The position numbers and the translations under genes are program-made. From Tribonema minus (Eukaryota > Sar > Xanthophyceae > Tribonematales > Tribonemataceae), in NCBI GenBank assembly GCA_017506865.1, contig JAFCMP010000323.1, forward strand, positions 62,001 to 126,000: 64,000 nt of DNA, given 5' to 3'. Positions 53,301 through 63,648 of this stretch are shown here, piece by piece. The notes under the pieces are model-generated. The model had not been told where the DNA came from. It worked only from the letters and a program-made list of their open reading frames with translations, and did not search any database. Position 1 is the stretch's first letter. Each line of letters opens with the position of its first letter.

Positions 53301-56300
53301 ACAGGGTCTCCTCATGTCGCTGGCGAGCATCGTGACGGAGCTGCGCGCCACCAACGGCAGCAAGGACAAGCACGCCGTGCGCTACTTCCTGGACCCTGTT
53401 CTCGGTGATGACGACTGTGGCTTTTACGTGCCGCAAGAGCTGGTGGCAACGTATCGCGACGCCATGCTGCCGCTGGCTACGGTCATTACGCCCAACACTT
53501 TTGAGGCTCAGCAGCTCAGGTGTGTTGCGGGCCAACTTGCGACGTTGCAGATGATTACTTGGGGTCAGGGTTAGGGTTACATATACCGTGATGCCATGCT
53601 GCCGCTGGCCACGGGCATCACGCCTAACACCACTGAGGCGCAGCAGCTGAGGTGCGTCGCGGCAGTACATTTCATCATTTAGGGTTAGGGTTAGACGCAC
53701 CACGACGCCATGCTGCCGCTGGCTTTTAGGGTTTAGACGCACCGCGACGCCATGCTGCCGCTGGCCACGGTCATCATGCCCAATACCTTTGAGGCGCAGC
53801 AGCTCAGGTACGTTGTGGCAATATGTACATGTGATTACTCAGGGTTAGGGTTAGGGTTAGGATCAAACGTAGGTAACGAGATGCGCTACTTCCCGGACCC
53901 CGTCCTTGGTGATGATGGCTGCGGCTTCTACGTGCCGCAAGAGCTGGTGGCAACGTATCGCGACGCCATGCTGCCGCTAGCCACGGTCATTACGCCTAAT
54001 ACGTGCGAGGCGCAGCAGCTCAGGTGCGTTGCTGCTGTACATGTAATTGCGTAGGGTTGGGGTCAGGGTTAGGGTTACATATACCGTGATGCCATGCTGC
54101 CGCTGGCCACCGTTGTTACGCCCGACACATTTGAGGCTCAGCAGCTCAGGTGCGTTGCGGTGGTGGATTTGATTACTTAGGGTTGGGGTCAGGGTTAGGG
54201 TTAGACGTAGGTACTCAGGTGGGTGGTGGCGGTACACTTGATTACTTAGGGTTAATATTAGGGGCAGGAGTTCAGTTTGACCAAGTACCGCGACGCCATG
54301 CTGTCGCTGGCCACGGTTATCACGCCCAATACCTTTGAGGCGCAGCAGCTCAGGTACGTTGTGGCAATATGTACATGTGATTACTCAGGGTTAGGGTTAG
54401 GGTTAGGATCAAACGTAGGTAGCGAGATGCGCTACTTCCGGGACCCTGTCCTCGGTGATGACGACTGTGGCTTCTACATGCCGCACAAGCTGGTGGCAAC
54501 GTATCGCGACGCCATGCTGCCGCTAGCCACGGTTATTACGCCCAACACCTTTGAGGCGCAGCTGCGGTGTGTTGCGCCGGCGCAGATAAATGCGAGGGTT
54601 AGTAATTAGGTTAGGTTTAGGGTTAGACGTACGTGCCGCGACGCCATGCTGCCGCTAGCTGGTCATTACGCCCAATACCTTTGAGGCTCAGCAGCTCAGG
54701 GTTAAGGTCAGGGTTTGGTGAGGTTAGGGTTAGGCTTAGGCTTAGGGTTAAGCAGTTGCTTGACTCTGCGTCCTCCTGCAGCACAGATGAGCAACATGCC
54801 CATCAAGATGAAGTCAGACGCAGTGATTGCCTGTCGCGCTCTGACTTCTACCTCACCCCACATAACCCCTGCTGATATGTCACTGCTATCCCTCTCAGCG
54901 GCGTGACCATCGCACACGCTAGGGGCTCTTGACTCTGAATCTGTCTGCAGCAACCACTGCTGATCGCTGCCACCACCCCACACCCCGCAGCGGCGTGACC
55001 ATCAAATCGGAAGAGGACGCTGTGTTCGCCTGTCGCGCGCTGCACGCACTAGGGCCGCGCATCGTGGTCACCACCAGCATGAGCGTTCCGCGCACTAAGG
55101 GAGAGGAACGTGACCCCTGACTCTTGACTCTGACTCTGATGTGTCGATCAGTGCAATAACCAGCTGATTACTGCCACCGTCATCACCTGCAGCGGCGTGA
55201 CCATCACATCGGAGGAAGATGCAGTCGTCGCCTGCCGCGCGCTGCACGCACTGGGACTCTTAACTCTGACTCTGACTCTGATTGTAAATTCACTGCAATA
55301 ACCAGCTGATCCCTGTCGCCATCATCACCCGCAGCGGCGTGAGCATCGAATCGGAGGAAGACGCGGTGGTCGCCTGCCGCGCTCTGCATGCACTGGGTCT
55401 GCGCATCGTGGTAATCACCAGCATGAGCGTGCCGCGCACCAAGGGCGAGGAACGTGACTCTTGACTCTGACTCTGACTTGTCATCCTCCGCATCTGATCG
55501 CTGCCACCACCACCCCCCCCCCGGCAGCGGCGTGACCATTGAATCGGAGGAAGATGCAGTCGTCGCCTGCCGCGCGCTGCACGCGCTGGGTCCACGCATC
55601 GTGGTCATCACCAGCATGAGCGTGCCGCGCACGAAGGGGGAAGAGCCTGACCCCAAGCACATCTGCGTCATGGCGTCGGCGCTGCCTGAGGGGTGCGATC
55701 GACCGGAGGACGCACTGGTGTACAGGCTGGAGATGCCGCGAGCGGAGGGCCGGTGAGTGCAATGAAAAACTTCAACATTAATCAACTTCAACATTATAGG
55801 CTGGCGGGCGGAGGGCTGGTGAGCGCAATGACAAACCTCAACATGAATATACTTCAATACTCACAACTTCAATGTTCATAAACTTCAACACTAAGGAGCT
55901 GTAGGTGCTCAGTCGCTGCTCGAGGGGTGCGAAGGGCCCAAGGCTGTTGGTGTACAGGCTGGAGATGCCGCGGGCAGAGGGGCGGTGAGCAGAATGACAA
56001 ACCTCAATGCTAACTTCAACGCTAAACTTTGACACTGACTTCAGTGAGCAATCATTTGAATGGATGCAGTGAGTAGGTGTACAGGCTGGAGATGCGGGTG
56101 GGGAGGGCCGGTGAGCGCAGAACGACAAACCGCAATAGTAATTTCAATTGCAACCTCAACGCTGTCTTGAAATAGAATGACAAACTTCAGGGCCGGTGAG
56201 CGCAGAATGACATACGCACGTATGTATGTATGGTAGTATCTGCATGTATGGCGGCCACGATGCCATATGTATGTCTATACACCGTATGTATATATGGCAG

Positions 56301-59300
56301 CCACAATGCTATACGTACCAGCTGCTACCCAAGGGGGTAGGTACTGCTGCAGCAGAGAGAGGCAACCCTGACACAGCGCCTGGCCTACAGCTGGGTGGGG
56401 CCCAGGCTGAGCATAGCTGCACCCCTCAAACTACACCTACCCCTTGCTTGCTGCCACTGTGCTTAGGTGCGTGGGCTGCCGCGACCTCTTTATGGCGTGC
56501 CTCCGGGGGGGCTTTGCATAGCACTTGACTCAATAAATGCTGCTTTCAACAACCCAATCTACTGTACCCCTTGCGGGTTTGCATAAACAGCAGTTGACTG
56601 AGCAATGCTGCCCTCAACACACCTACCTACCTACCCCCCGCAGGTTGTGGGCTGTGGCGACCTCTTCATGGCGTGCCTCCTGGGCTTCATGCACCAACAG
56701 CACAGTTGATTGAGCAATGCCAATCTACTGTACCCCTCGTAGGTTCAAACCTGGGTTTTTTTAACGCATAGCACTCGAGGAATGCTGGCTTCAACAAACC
56801 TACCTACCCCCCCCACACACGTGCAGGTTTGTGGGCTGCGGCGACCTCTTCATGGCGTGCCTCTTAGGCTTCATGCACAGCCACCCCGAGGACTTTGCCA
56901 CGGCGTTTGAGCTCACGTGCACGGCCGTTCACGACGTCGTCGAAAGGACGGCGCAAGAGCGGCCCGGTGGCGAGCTGAGACTCGTGGCAAGTCGCGCGTG
57001 CATTGCCGCGCCGACTGTCAAGTTCCGCGCGGAGGCGGTGCCAAGCCCTGCGCAGCCTGTCGCGGCCGTCATCTTCGATATGGGTGAGTGAGTGAGTGAG
57101 TGATTCAATCAAATGAGTGAATGAGGTGCGCACCTGGTGTTGTTGCCATGTCCGGAGCAGCCCGTCGCCGCCGTCTTCTTTGACATGGGTGAGTGAGTGA
57201 ATGAGTGAGTGAGTGAGTGACTGCGTAAATGAGCGCTGTGCATTGCGGTCGACCTTGTCTACTGCGATATGCGAAACACCCTCATGGCCAGATTACATTA
57301 GTGCACTGTCGGCCCCTAGATGTTACGGCCTTGCATAGTCAGCCTTCACTCGGTGTTTGGCGTTTCACTTCCTCACTGTCCACATTGCCTCATGCACTTC
57401 CATTGATTAAAGTAGGATGCAGTCCGTTGGAAGATTGCCTCGAAACGTCGTCACACAACGTTGTGACTTTATCGCGCCCTCAGCATCAGCAAGCGTCAGT
57501 GACAGAACACGCATGGGCTTCTGACTTCTTGCTGTCCTGGACAGTGTGGTCTCACCTTCCTACCATTCTTGTGCTCTCTGCGCATCTCACGTGCCAGATG
57601 GCACGCTCATGCTGCCAGGGCACATAGACGTTGTGGCAAGGAGGCAGAACATAGTCGCTTGTACACGCCGCAGCAGAACGCAGCCTCTGCATTGCGATGT
57701 GTGGATTTTGATTACTTTCACACCATTGACTGATGTGTATGTACAGCATACTTTGAGGTACAGGTGTATTCTTGTCATTGTGCAAGGCTCACATGTGCTC
57801 TCTGCCTTGCGCATGTTTCAGATGGTACCCTCACACTGCCGGGACACATAGACTTTGCGGCCATGCGGCGGCGCATAGGCATACCACCTGGCACCGACAT
57901 ACTGGCGCAAATACGCGAGTTGCCGGAGGATCAACAGGTGCGTATTAGCCACACGAAAAAGAAAGAAGTGACTGATTTGCCATGTTGATAAGCATGAGGA
58001 AGTTGCAGTGCGTGCTTGTTTGTCAGCAGGCAGAACATAGCAGCAACAGGGCTCGGAATACTGTCAAGAATAGAACTTGATATGCTGCCAGACACCGCCA
58101 TTATGAACCATACACACGAGCTGCTGAGGTCATGGAAACGAATCAAAAGATCGTACAGCTCTAGGTGACAAAGTGTGGTTAGCCGCCAGTGCCTTTCACC
58201 AATAACCGTGGTCATGATTTCTAGCCCAAGTCGATAGCTTGACCTGTACATGGTGGATGTTTGGCATTGAAAGAAAGCCGTTTCGTGCTTCACATAGGTG
58301 GGGAGCGCCTGATGTCCAGTGAATGTTTTTTGCCACGCCGCTTGTTCAACAGGTTTGTATGACAACGAATCAAAATTTTGTACGTTTGCACAACACCACA
58401 GCTCGACCTGCACCCACACGTCAGCACTTTTCCCGTCAAGGAATTTCAGTCTGCTGGCTGCCGGAAGTACTGTGTTTGGGGTCGTCAACGCCAGGCGACT
58501 GGTGGTATGTAGCAATTGCGGCAGCTGTGCGCATGGCGACCTCTTGTCCCGTCTGATCCCCCCATAGACACATGTCCATGCCCTACTCACTAAAACAGAC
58601 CGCAGCTACGCATGTGCTGCAGTACGTATGCATGTTCACGCACGGCCTGGGGTCACCCCCACTTTGCCCCCCCCCCCCCCCCATTTTCCGGCTCCCACAG
58701 CTGCCCTCGCGCTCGCCCTACTTCAATCCCAACTCCTGCAACGCCACGCCTCACGCTAACCCTAACCCTACCGCCGACGCCCGTCGTGGAGGAGGAAGAG
58801 ATGGCAGCATTGCAACTCTAACCCTAAAAGTTGACCCTGCCCCTTGCAGACCTCTACAGGCCCATCCTCAGCCCTACCCCTTCACCCGACAGCTGTGGAC
58901 CTACGCTCACCTTACCCCCTGTTGCTGCGCCTACTTCTCGCCTTAACCCTAACATTAAACCTACCCCTAACCCTACCCCCCCTATCCGAACCCTAACCCT
59001 GGAACCGCAGGCCGCCGCCGTCGCCATCGTGGAAGAGGAGGAGATGGCCGCGCTGCAGAAGCTCGAGCTGCAGCCGGGGCTCCACGAGCTCGTGGCGGCG
59101 CTGCGCGCGCGCCGCGTGCGCTGCGCCATCGCCACTCGCAACATGGCCGCCGCGGTCGACTTCTTCTTCACCTCGAGCGGCCTCGAGCGCGAGCTCTTCG
59201 CCCCCGTCCTCACGCGTGACTTTGCGCACAACAAGCCGGATGCTCGAGTCGCTCTCGCCATAGTGCGCGCTTGGCGCCTCCCCCCTGCCGCCGTCGCCTT

Positions 59301-59538
59301 CGTCGGCGACCACGTCGACGACATGGCGTGCGGCCGCGGCGCGGGGTGCGTGACGTGCCTCGTGCGCTGCGAAGAGAACGACGCGTTCTACGCAGAGGAC
59401 GGCGGCGCGCTCGTCGATCACGCGATAGCAGCGCTCAGTGAGCTGCCCGCACTGCTGCGGTTGCCGCGCGGCGGCGGCGGCGGCGCGGCGGCGGAGGCTG
59501 CTGCTGCTGCGGAGGAGCCGGCCACGGCAGCCATGTAG
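50301..59538 (+). CDS. PDXK: Pyridoxal kinase - HAD phosphatase fusion, seven exons
   Basis: Exons 50301-50543, 52054-52230, 53305-53519, 55528-55752, 56827-57083, 57822-57937 and 59011-59538: GT-AG ends, agreeing phases, 586 codons. Residues about 1-60 (MLSCLSRRVAPIASLAARSS) look like an organelle presequence. Then VLSVQSHTVHGYVGNKAATLPLQ, LLGLEVDPLNTVHFSTHAGYKH, NYDYVLSGYA, LDPVLGDDDCGFYVPQELV, ITPNTFEAQQLSG and FVGCGDLFMACLL follow human pyridoxal kinase segment by segment; GCGD replaces the usual GTGD and keeps the catalytic Asp (about 293). This half phosphorylates pyridoxal, pyridoxine and pyridoxamine to the 5'-phosphates. Exon 5 runs on into AVIFDM, and the exon 5/6 junction completes DMDGT, HAD motif I (about 371-375). 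TRN (about 453), K486 and GDHVDD (510-515) give motifs II-IV. This half resembles plant HAD proteins with DGTLT-IDF starts. Its substrate is unknown. Pyridoxal phosphate or a by-product would make sense. Confidence 0.85.
50940..50966 (+). repeat. TTAGGG stretch in PDXK intron 1
   Basis: About four near-perfect GGTTAG units, G-rich strand sense, some 400 bp after the exon 1 donor. C-rich copies appear later in the same intron, near 51476. Confidence 0.85.
51790..51840 (+). repeat. Echo of PDXK exon 2 start
   Basis: ctgcag|CTGTTACGACTGGAGGTG codes LLRLEVKVAPPHSST, a decayed copy of LLGLEVDPLNTVHFST, with an intact acceptor, 264 bp upstream of the real exon. Confidence 0.75.
52200..52360 (+). 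repeat. Duplicated exon 2 end with TTAGGG repeats
   Basis: The end of exon 2 followed by donor and telomere-like repeat (tatgcgc...gaggtggggctagggttagg) recurs about 110 bp downstream as tatgcgc...gaggcggggctagggttagg. The telomere-like unit is duplicated together with the exon edge. The second donor is lost (GT to GC). Confidence 0.8.
52628..52860 (+). repeat. Array of GCTGCTGAGCGCTG units
   Basis: About nine imperfect units of roughly 20-30 bp, each with a TGAGCGCTG core and a C/T-rich spacer (gcctttag, ctctcatt, cttttcatt). It lies in PDXK intron 2. The same core phrase is scattered through coding and non-coding parts of the window. Confidence 0.8.
53020..53304 (+). repeat. Tandem echoes of PDXK exon 3 start
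   Basis: A unit of about 97 bp (gctgctgagc-actg ... gttgacag|GGCCTCCTCATGTTGCTGGCAAGCATG) occurs near 53020-53150 and 53150-53245, and a third time leading into the real exon 3 at 53305. Each unit has its own AG acceptor and codes LLMLLASM or similar, against LLMSLASI in the exon. Confidence 0.8.
53520..54710 (+). repeat. Array of about eight partial copies of PDXK exon 3 separated by TTAGGG repeats
   Basis: Copies of the exon 3 end (YRDAMLPLATVITPNTFEAQQL) lie at about 53585-53650, 53700-53728 (truncated), 53740-53808, 53878-54023, 54080-54151, 54284-54353, 54424-54565 and 54634-54702. The two longest also include the MRYFxDPVLGDDDCGFY segment. Most end in a GT donor like the real exon. TTAGGG-type repeats lie between nearly all copies. 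A higher-order unit of about 544 bp is itself duplicated (53742 and 54286 share exon piece, spacer and telomeric block). Confidence 0.9.
54780..55470 (+). repeat. Array of PDXK exon 4 echoes
   Basis: Decayed copies of exon 4's start (SGVTIESEEDAVVACRALHALGPRIVVITSMSVPRTKGEE) lie at about 54785-54850, 54899-54915, 54991-55118, 55193-55258 and 55335-55460, before the real exon at 55528. Most have AG acceptors. They share a linker of 'ttgactctgactctg'. Only the 55528 copy continues into PDPKHICVMASALPEG and ends with a proper donor. Confidence 0.85.
55780..56205 (+). repeat. Echoes of PDXK exon 4 end and donor
   Basis: The exon end plus donor (ctggagatgccgcgagcggagggccg|gtgagtgc split form) recurs near 55785-55830, 55950-55995, 56077-56115 and 56188-56208, with GTGAGC or similar donors kept. 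Confidence 0.8.
56460..56760 (+). repeat. Echoes of PDXK exon 5 start
   Basis: The FVGCGDLFMACLLGFMH coding phrase recurs at about 56467-56520 and 56644-56693, each preceded by AG, with a remnant acceptor near 56741. The real exon starts at 56827. Confidence 0.8.
57084..57230 (+). repeat. Echo of exon 5 end and expanded donor repeats
   Basis: The real exon 5 donor GTGAGT continues as a (GTGA)n run. About 75 bp later the exon end is copied (QPVAAVFFDM, 57157-57187), again followed by GTGAGTGAGTG. The donor motif itself has expanded as a microsatellite in both. Confidence 0.8.
57593..57650 (+). repeat. Echo of PDXK-HAD exon 6 start
   Basis: An AG acceptor followed by codons for DGTLMLPGHIDVVARRQN, a decayed copy of DGTLTLPGHIDFAAMRRR, 228 bp upstream of the real exon. 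Confidence 0.8.
58740..59005 (+). repeat. CCCTAA repeats and an echo of HAD exon 7
   Basis: An echo coding VVEEEEMAALQL (58782-58818) copies the exon 7 segment IVEEEEMAALQKL. It is embedded in CCCTAA-type repeats (58755-58775, 58815-58830, 58943-59000). The last of these runs directly into the exon 7 acceptor (ccctggaaccgcag) and supplies a CTAAC branch-point-like motif and pyrimidine tract. Confidence 0.85.
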
Positions 59539-60770
59539 CGGTACGCGTCTGTACTCGTGTGTAGTGCGGTGTTCTGCTGGTGGACTCCTGGTGTAACTGC
59601 TGCCGCGGAGGGCGTTGGTACTGCCTGCAGCTAGTGTGGCAGTTGCACGCTGTCATGGAGTACAGTGGACTGCTGTGAACAGGGTACAGTGGACTGCTGT
59701 GGACTGGTGGCCAGTGTAAACAGCTGTAGCAGTGAGAGGCAGCGATGTACGTGCCTTGACTGTTGTCAATTGCTGTAAGCTTTAACTGACAAAGTCCGTT
59801 TTTCCCAAGCTGGAGTCCTCCGCTGCATGCGTTTTGTGAATGCGCACAAAGGGCAATGCTGTTCCATGCAATTGAGATTTACACGGTTTGCTCTCAAGAG
59901 CCATGCGTTTAACTCAAAAGGGAAGATGCATCAAGCCAGACTATGTCCAGGCCTCTGGCCCTGTATGCTATGGCAGCAGCATGCGTACTAGTTTTGCCTC
60001 CGTCCCAGGGTGACGAGTCGAAGTCCTTTGCAGTTAAGACGCATGGTGACCTTGAGGGGCGACGGAAATTTAGGTTGAAGCGAAATGTTTACGATGCCTT
60101 GAGGTTAGGATTAGGGCGAGGCATCGCAACACGGTCACCAGACTTTGAACTCTAAACATGCTGTGCGCTGCATGATGGTGACTGTACGCTCTGTGCGGTC
60201 ATCAGGCCTGACAGAGAGGCTATTGTGATGTGCTCATGCTTGTGGAAAAGTACTTGCCTACTTGGACGAAGTATTTTTAAATGTATTCATGGACACGCAT
60301 TTCAAAGGCCCCCCAGGAAGCAGGTAAGTATCCAAGTGTTTGCACTGAACACTGGCGTATGCTGACTGCAACTAAGTTCGATACAGTAAGCAACAGAGTA
60401 AAGCATCCATGCAAAGCTGCTGCTTTGATTCCCAAGTCCGTTGCATGTGGCATGTAAGTACTAGGACAAGCCTGCCATAGCAAGGCCATAGACATACTTG
60501 TAGTATTTCAATTGAAACAGAGGCTTGCCTGTCAGGTCACCAAATGTCTTACTTCAAAGATTCCAACTTTAGAAGTATGAAAGTGATTCTATTCGTGTAA
60601 CTAAACTCATGTCATCAGCTACACCATGATTTTGACATGAGAGCACAGCACACCCCAAAACGGTACAAGACGCATCAGTTCCATGCCACCACGGTCCATT
60701 CGATGAATGCCATGCGCTTTGTATGTGCCTCCTGTACATACAGGCATGTATGTTTATACATTTGGAGATG
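59539..60770. other. Intergenic, convergent gene ends
   Basis: Holds the 3' ends of the PDXK-HAD gene (+) and MED4 (-). The ORF at 59943-60155 begins with a hydrophobic stretch but has no family resemblance. No other gene seen. Confidence 0.5.
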
Positions 60771-62471
60771 TCACGTTTCATCACTGTCACCCCCCTCCCC
60801 CTCACTGCCCTCGCTGCTGCTCTCCTCGGAGCTGCTCTCCAGATCATCCAGATCCACAACAATCTTGGGCTTCTTCACATCTCCCTTGTCCACCATGCTC
60901 GGCGCACGATGCAGCGGCGCGGGGCGCCCAACTTCAACTTTAACTTCCTTGGCCTCTTCCTTCACTGCGGCAGTGCCGCGCGCTTTCGGGCTCTCGGGAG
61001 CTGCCACCTCAGCAGCAGCACCCGGTGTAAAATAGTGGGATATGGTAATGGGGCCTTCGTGTTTGACGGCCGATGTTGCTGCAGTGATGGGGGGTGGAAG
61101 GGGGCAGGAGGAGGAGGGTTGGTTGCGGTGTGTGTGTGTTGAGTTTGCTGCTGATGTGGCGAGGTTTCAATGAGTGACTAGCCTTCCGGCAGTCCCGTTG
61201 CGAGTGTCAACGTTGGGAAGCCGACACTTGACGCTGCACATGGGCTTCACTATCATAATGTTGAAGACAGCGGTCATTAATAGCAGCGACACAGCAGAGG
61301 AACTCAAGATATGCGTGGGGGAGCTCAAACAGCCCTCAAACAAAAGCCATCACCATATTGAAGTTGGTCAATCATTGGAGACTAATGTGGGCAGCCATTA
61401 GCGGCACACATGAGCCGAGGGGTGATGCTATATAGCTCCATGAAAGCCCTTGCACCAGCACCATGACGCTTGATGCGTGTCTCTATTTCTGTAAGTGAAA
61501 GCGGCATAACCTCGTTCGATGACCAATAAGCGCCAGCGACAATAGTAACCTGCTGGCGTGGTGCACGCTGACCGCAGAAGAAGCCCATGAACAGCTTCCG
61601 ACAGGAGAGTGAGTGAGAGTAAGGCCAACTTGAGGTTGTGTACATGCAAGTTGAGCTCCATCTTATGTATGCACGTTGGCACACAATAACGTGCTTGATC
61701 CAGCCACAGCTGCAAGAATGCATGCAGATATGTGAGCACGTGCTACTCATCCTGACACAACAATTCCCTGCAGAGGCATTTGGCGGATCCGAGCCAGCGT
61801 TGGTGCACCTGGGCACATGCTTTTCTTCCCCGCAACGAGTGAAGAACATCAAGCAGTTCATGGCCCATTACAGCAGTAGATGAAGTGTACACCTCACCGC
61901 CTTGCATTTGATTACCATCAGGTATGCACTTGAGCCAGGCTAATCAAGTTCAAAAGCACAGGTGCTGTTGCGCATCAACTTGATCAAGGCCATGAACAAT
62001 AAATAATGACGACGACAATGACTTTCAGCCACCTGCTGTGCCAGCGTTGAGCCTGGTCAACGCGCCCATCCGCATCATCTCCGGCAGCGGCGCCGGCGGC
62101 AGAAAGCCCACCATTGGCATCCCAGGCTTCCAATATGCAGGCGCGCTGGTGGTGCCGCTGATCCTTTGCGCGTACGCGACAATGTCAGAAACCGCGACGC
62201 CGGCAGCGCAGGCCTTGTCAAACTCGCCCAGCGACTTGCGCGCGGACTCCAGAGCGTGTCTCAGGTCGGCTGATGCTCCTGCGATCGCCGCAACGCACCG
62301 CTTGTGCGCCGCGCCCGCCGCCGCTGCTGCTGCTGCTGTGTCCGGTGCTTGATGTTGTGGTGTCAAAAGCAGGGACTCCGCCTGCCGCAGCGCGTCAAGC
62401 ATGGTGCCATATGTACTCTCCTTGTTCATGTCTGCTGCAGCCTTTGACACTGCCTCAGCCGAGGGTGTCAT
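60771..62471 (-). CDS. MED4: Mediator complex subunit 4, two exons
   Basis: Exons 62471-62033 and 61000-60771 join in phase (GT-AG, phase 1), giving 222 codons. The segment LDALRQAESLLLTPQ, then VSDIVAYAQRISGTTSAPAYWKPGMP and FLPPAPLPEMMRMG, carries the MED4 signature around the conserved YAxRIS core. The C-terminus is a Ser/Glu/Asp-rich acidic tail, as in other MED4 proteins. MED4 lies in the middle module of Mediator and helps link activators to RNA polymerase II in the nucleus. The start is the ATG at 62471; the frame is closed upstream by a stop about 30 codons earlier. At 222 residues it is a little shorter than human MED4 (270). A further 5' exon cannot be excluded. Confidence 0.8.
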
Positions 62472-63226
62472 CGCCAGATCCCAGCAGTCATGTAGCAGAC
62501 TCTCGGTGATTGAATTGTGGTGCCGCAGTGCAGCAAGGTGTCAAGCACAAGAGCGCGGGCCTGCGCTGAATCTCCTCTGCATAGAAGAAGCACTTTACTA
62601 ATTACTGTGGCACGCAAAAAAGTGAAAAGTTGAAGTACACTTGAAGTTTGCCGTTTCTCGCTTCGTAACCTGCCAAATAAGGGCACGTAACGGCTTTCAT
62701 GCAACACCTAGAAGCGGTGCATAGCTCCCCAGTGGACAAGGCCGTATACAGCCATCGAACACAGCAGGTAGTCGGCGGTAGCACTGGAGCGCCGATATCG
62801 CAGCACCAGCGGCGTTCGGAGCAGCAAGTGAAACCAGCACCCTTACTGGAGCAGCGTTTGGGCGTGCCAACCAGCGGTGCAGCAGAGCCATGAGTGTTCG
62901 AGTGTCCTTCATCGGAGTATACAGGTTCTTAGGTGAGCAGCCGCTGTTCTATTCTTTTCGCCTGCCTTACCGGCTCGTGAACAGACAGCTTCATGCAGTG
63001 GCATCCGGCGCCAGTCACCTGCTGTGGACCTCTTAGGGCACGCACTGCTTTGCCTGCACCAGGACATGCGCCATGATGCCCAAGAATGTGATCAACTATT
63101 ACGCTGTTTACCACTAGCGTGCACGATAAGTGGCAGCAATTCGTGCTGATGTTTGACAACATCATTTGCTCTGTGCTGAGCACTTGCTTTTCCTGTCCTT
63201 ATGCCCACCTGCACGCCAACCATCAG
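62472..63226. other. Divergent intergenic region and probable first part of the SNARE gene
   Basis: Lies between MED4 (-) and the SNARE exon (+). A 5' exon of the SNARE gene should be here or in the intron, as the visible exon lacks the first longin strand, but I could not identify it. Confidence 0.45.
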
Positions 63227-63648
63227 ATCAAATATGTGTGGCGCAGTACAGCCCCAAGGGCGACACCAACGACTCCATCGCGGTCAAGTCCGTCATCTCC
63301 TCGCCCAACGTCTTCGTGGAGCCGGGGCGCCGCTACACCAACGAGGGCGACGTCTGCTGCGTTCACTTCGTCGCCGACGACTCCAACCGCGTCTACACGG
63401 TCGTGACGGACAAGCAGTACCCCGCGCGCGTGGCATTCGCGTTGCTTGATGAAGTTCAGTCCAAGTTCCTGACGAAGGTCGGAGAGAAGAGCCTGAGCGC
63501 AAAGGAGGACACACTGAGCCGGACGATGCGCAGCAGTTTCGCGGACATCTGCTTGAAGTACGACGATGTCAAGAACGTCGACAAGCTCGCCAGCGTGCAG
63601 GGGAAGGTAGACGCGGTCAAGACCAAGATGGAGGAGAACATCTCGCAG
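63227..63648 (+). CDS. Longin-domain R-SNARE, Ykt6-like, internal exon (partial gene)
   Basis: The exon codes VAQYSPKGDTNDSIAVKSVISSPNVFV ... DVCCVHFVADDSNRVYTVVTDKQYPARVAFALLDEVQSKFL, the second half of a longin domain. The YPxRVAFxLL motif is typical of Ykt6. It then gives VDKLASVQGKVDAVKTKMEENISQ, the first half of an R-SNARE helix. The donor at 63649 (CAG|GTGCGC) cuts the helix before the zero-layer Arg, which must lie in the next exon beyond the window. R-SNAREs of this kind drive vesicle fusion at Golgi, endosomal or vacuolar membranes. The acceptor is either 63226 or 63246. VAMP7- or Sec22-type longins are alternatives. Confidence 0.7.

Noticed and set aside
50940-54745. A true chromosome end
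   Set aside because: The TTAGGG runs are short, imperfect, in both orientations and surrounded by conserved genes, so they are interstitial.
59943-60155. 70-codon ORF with a hydrophobic start
   Set aside because: Short, no homologue recognised, and lies in a spacer between convergent genes.
61382-61861. 159-codon minus-strand ORF in the MED4 intron
   Set aside because: It lies between two exons that join in phase and shows no family resemblance or splice support.
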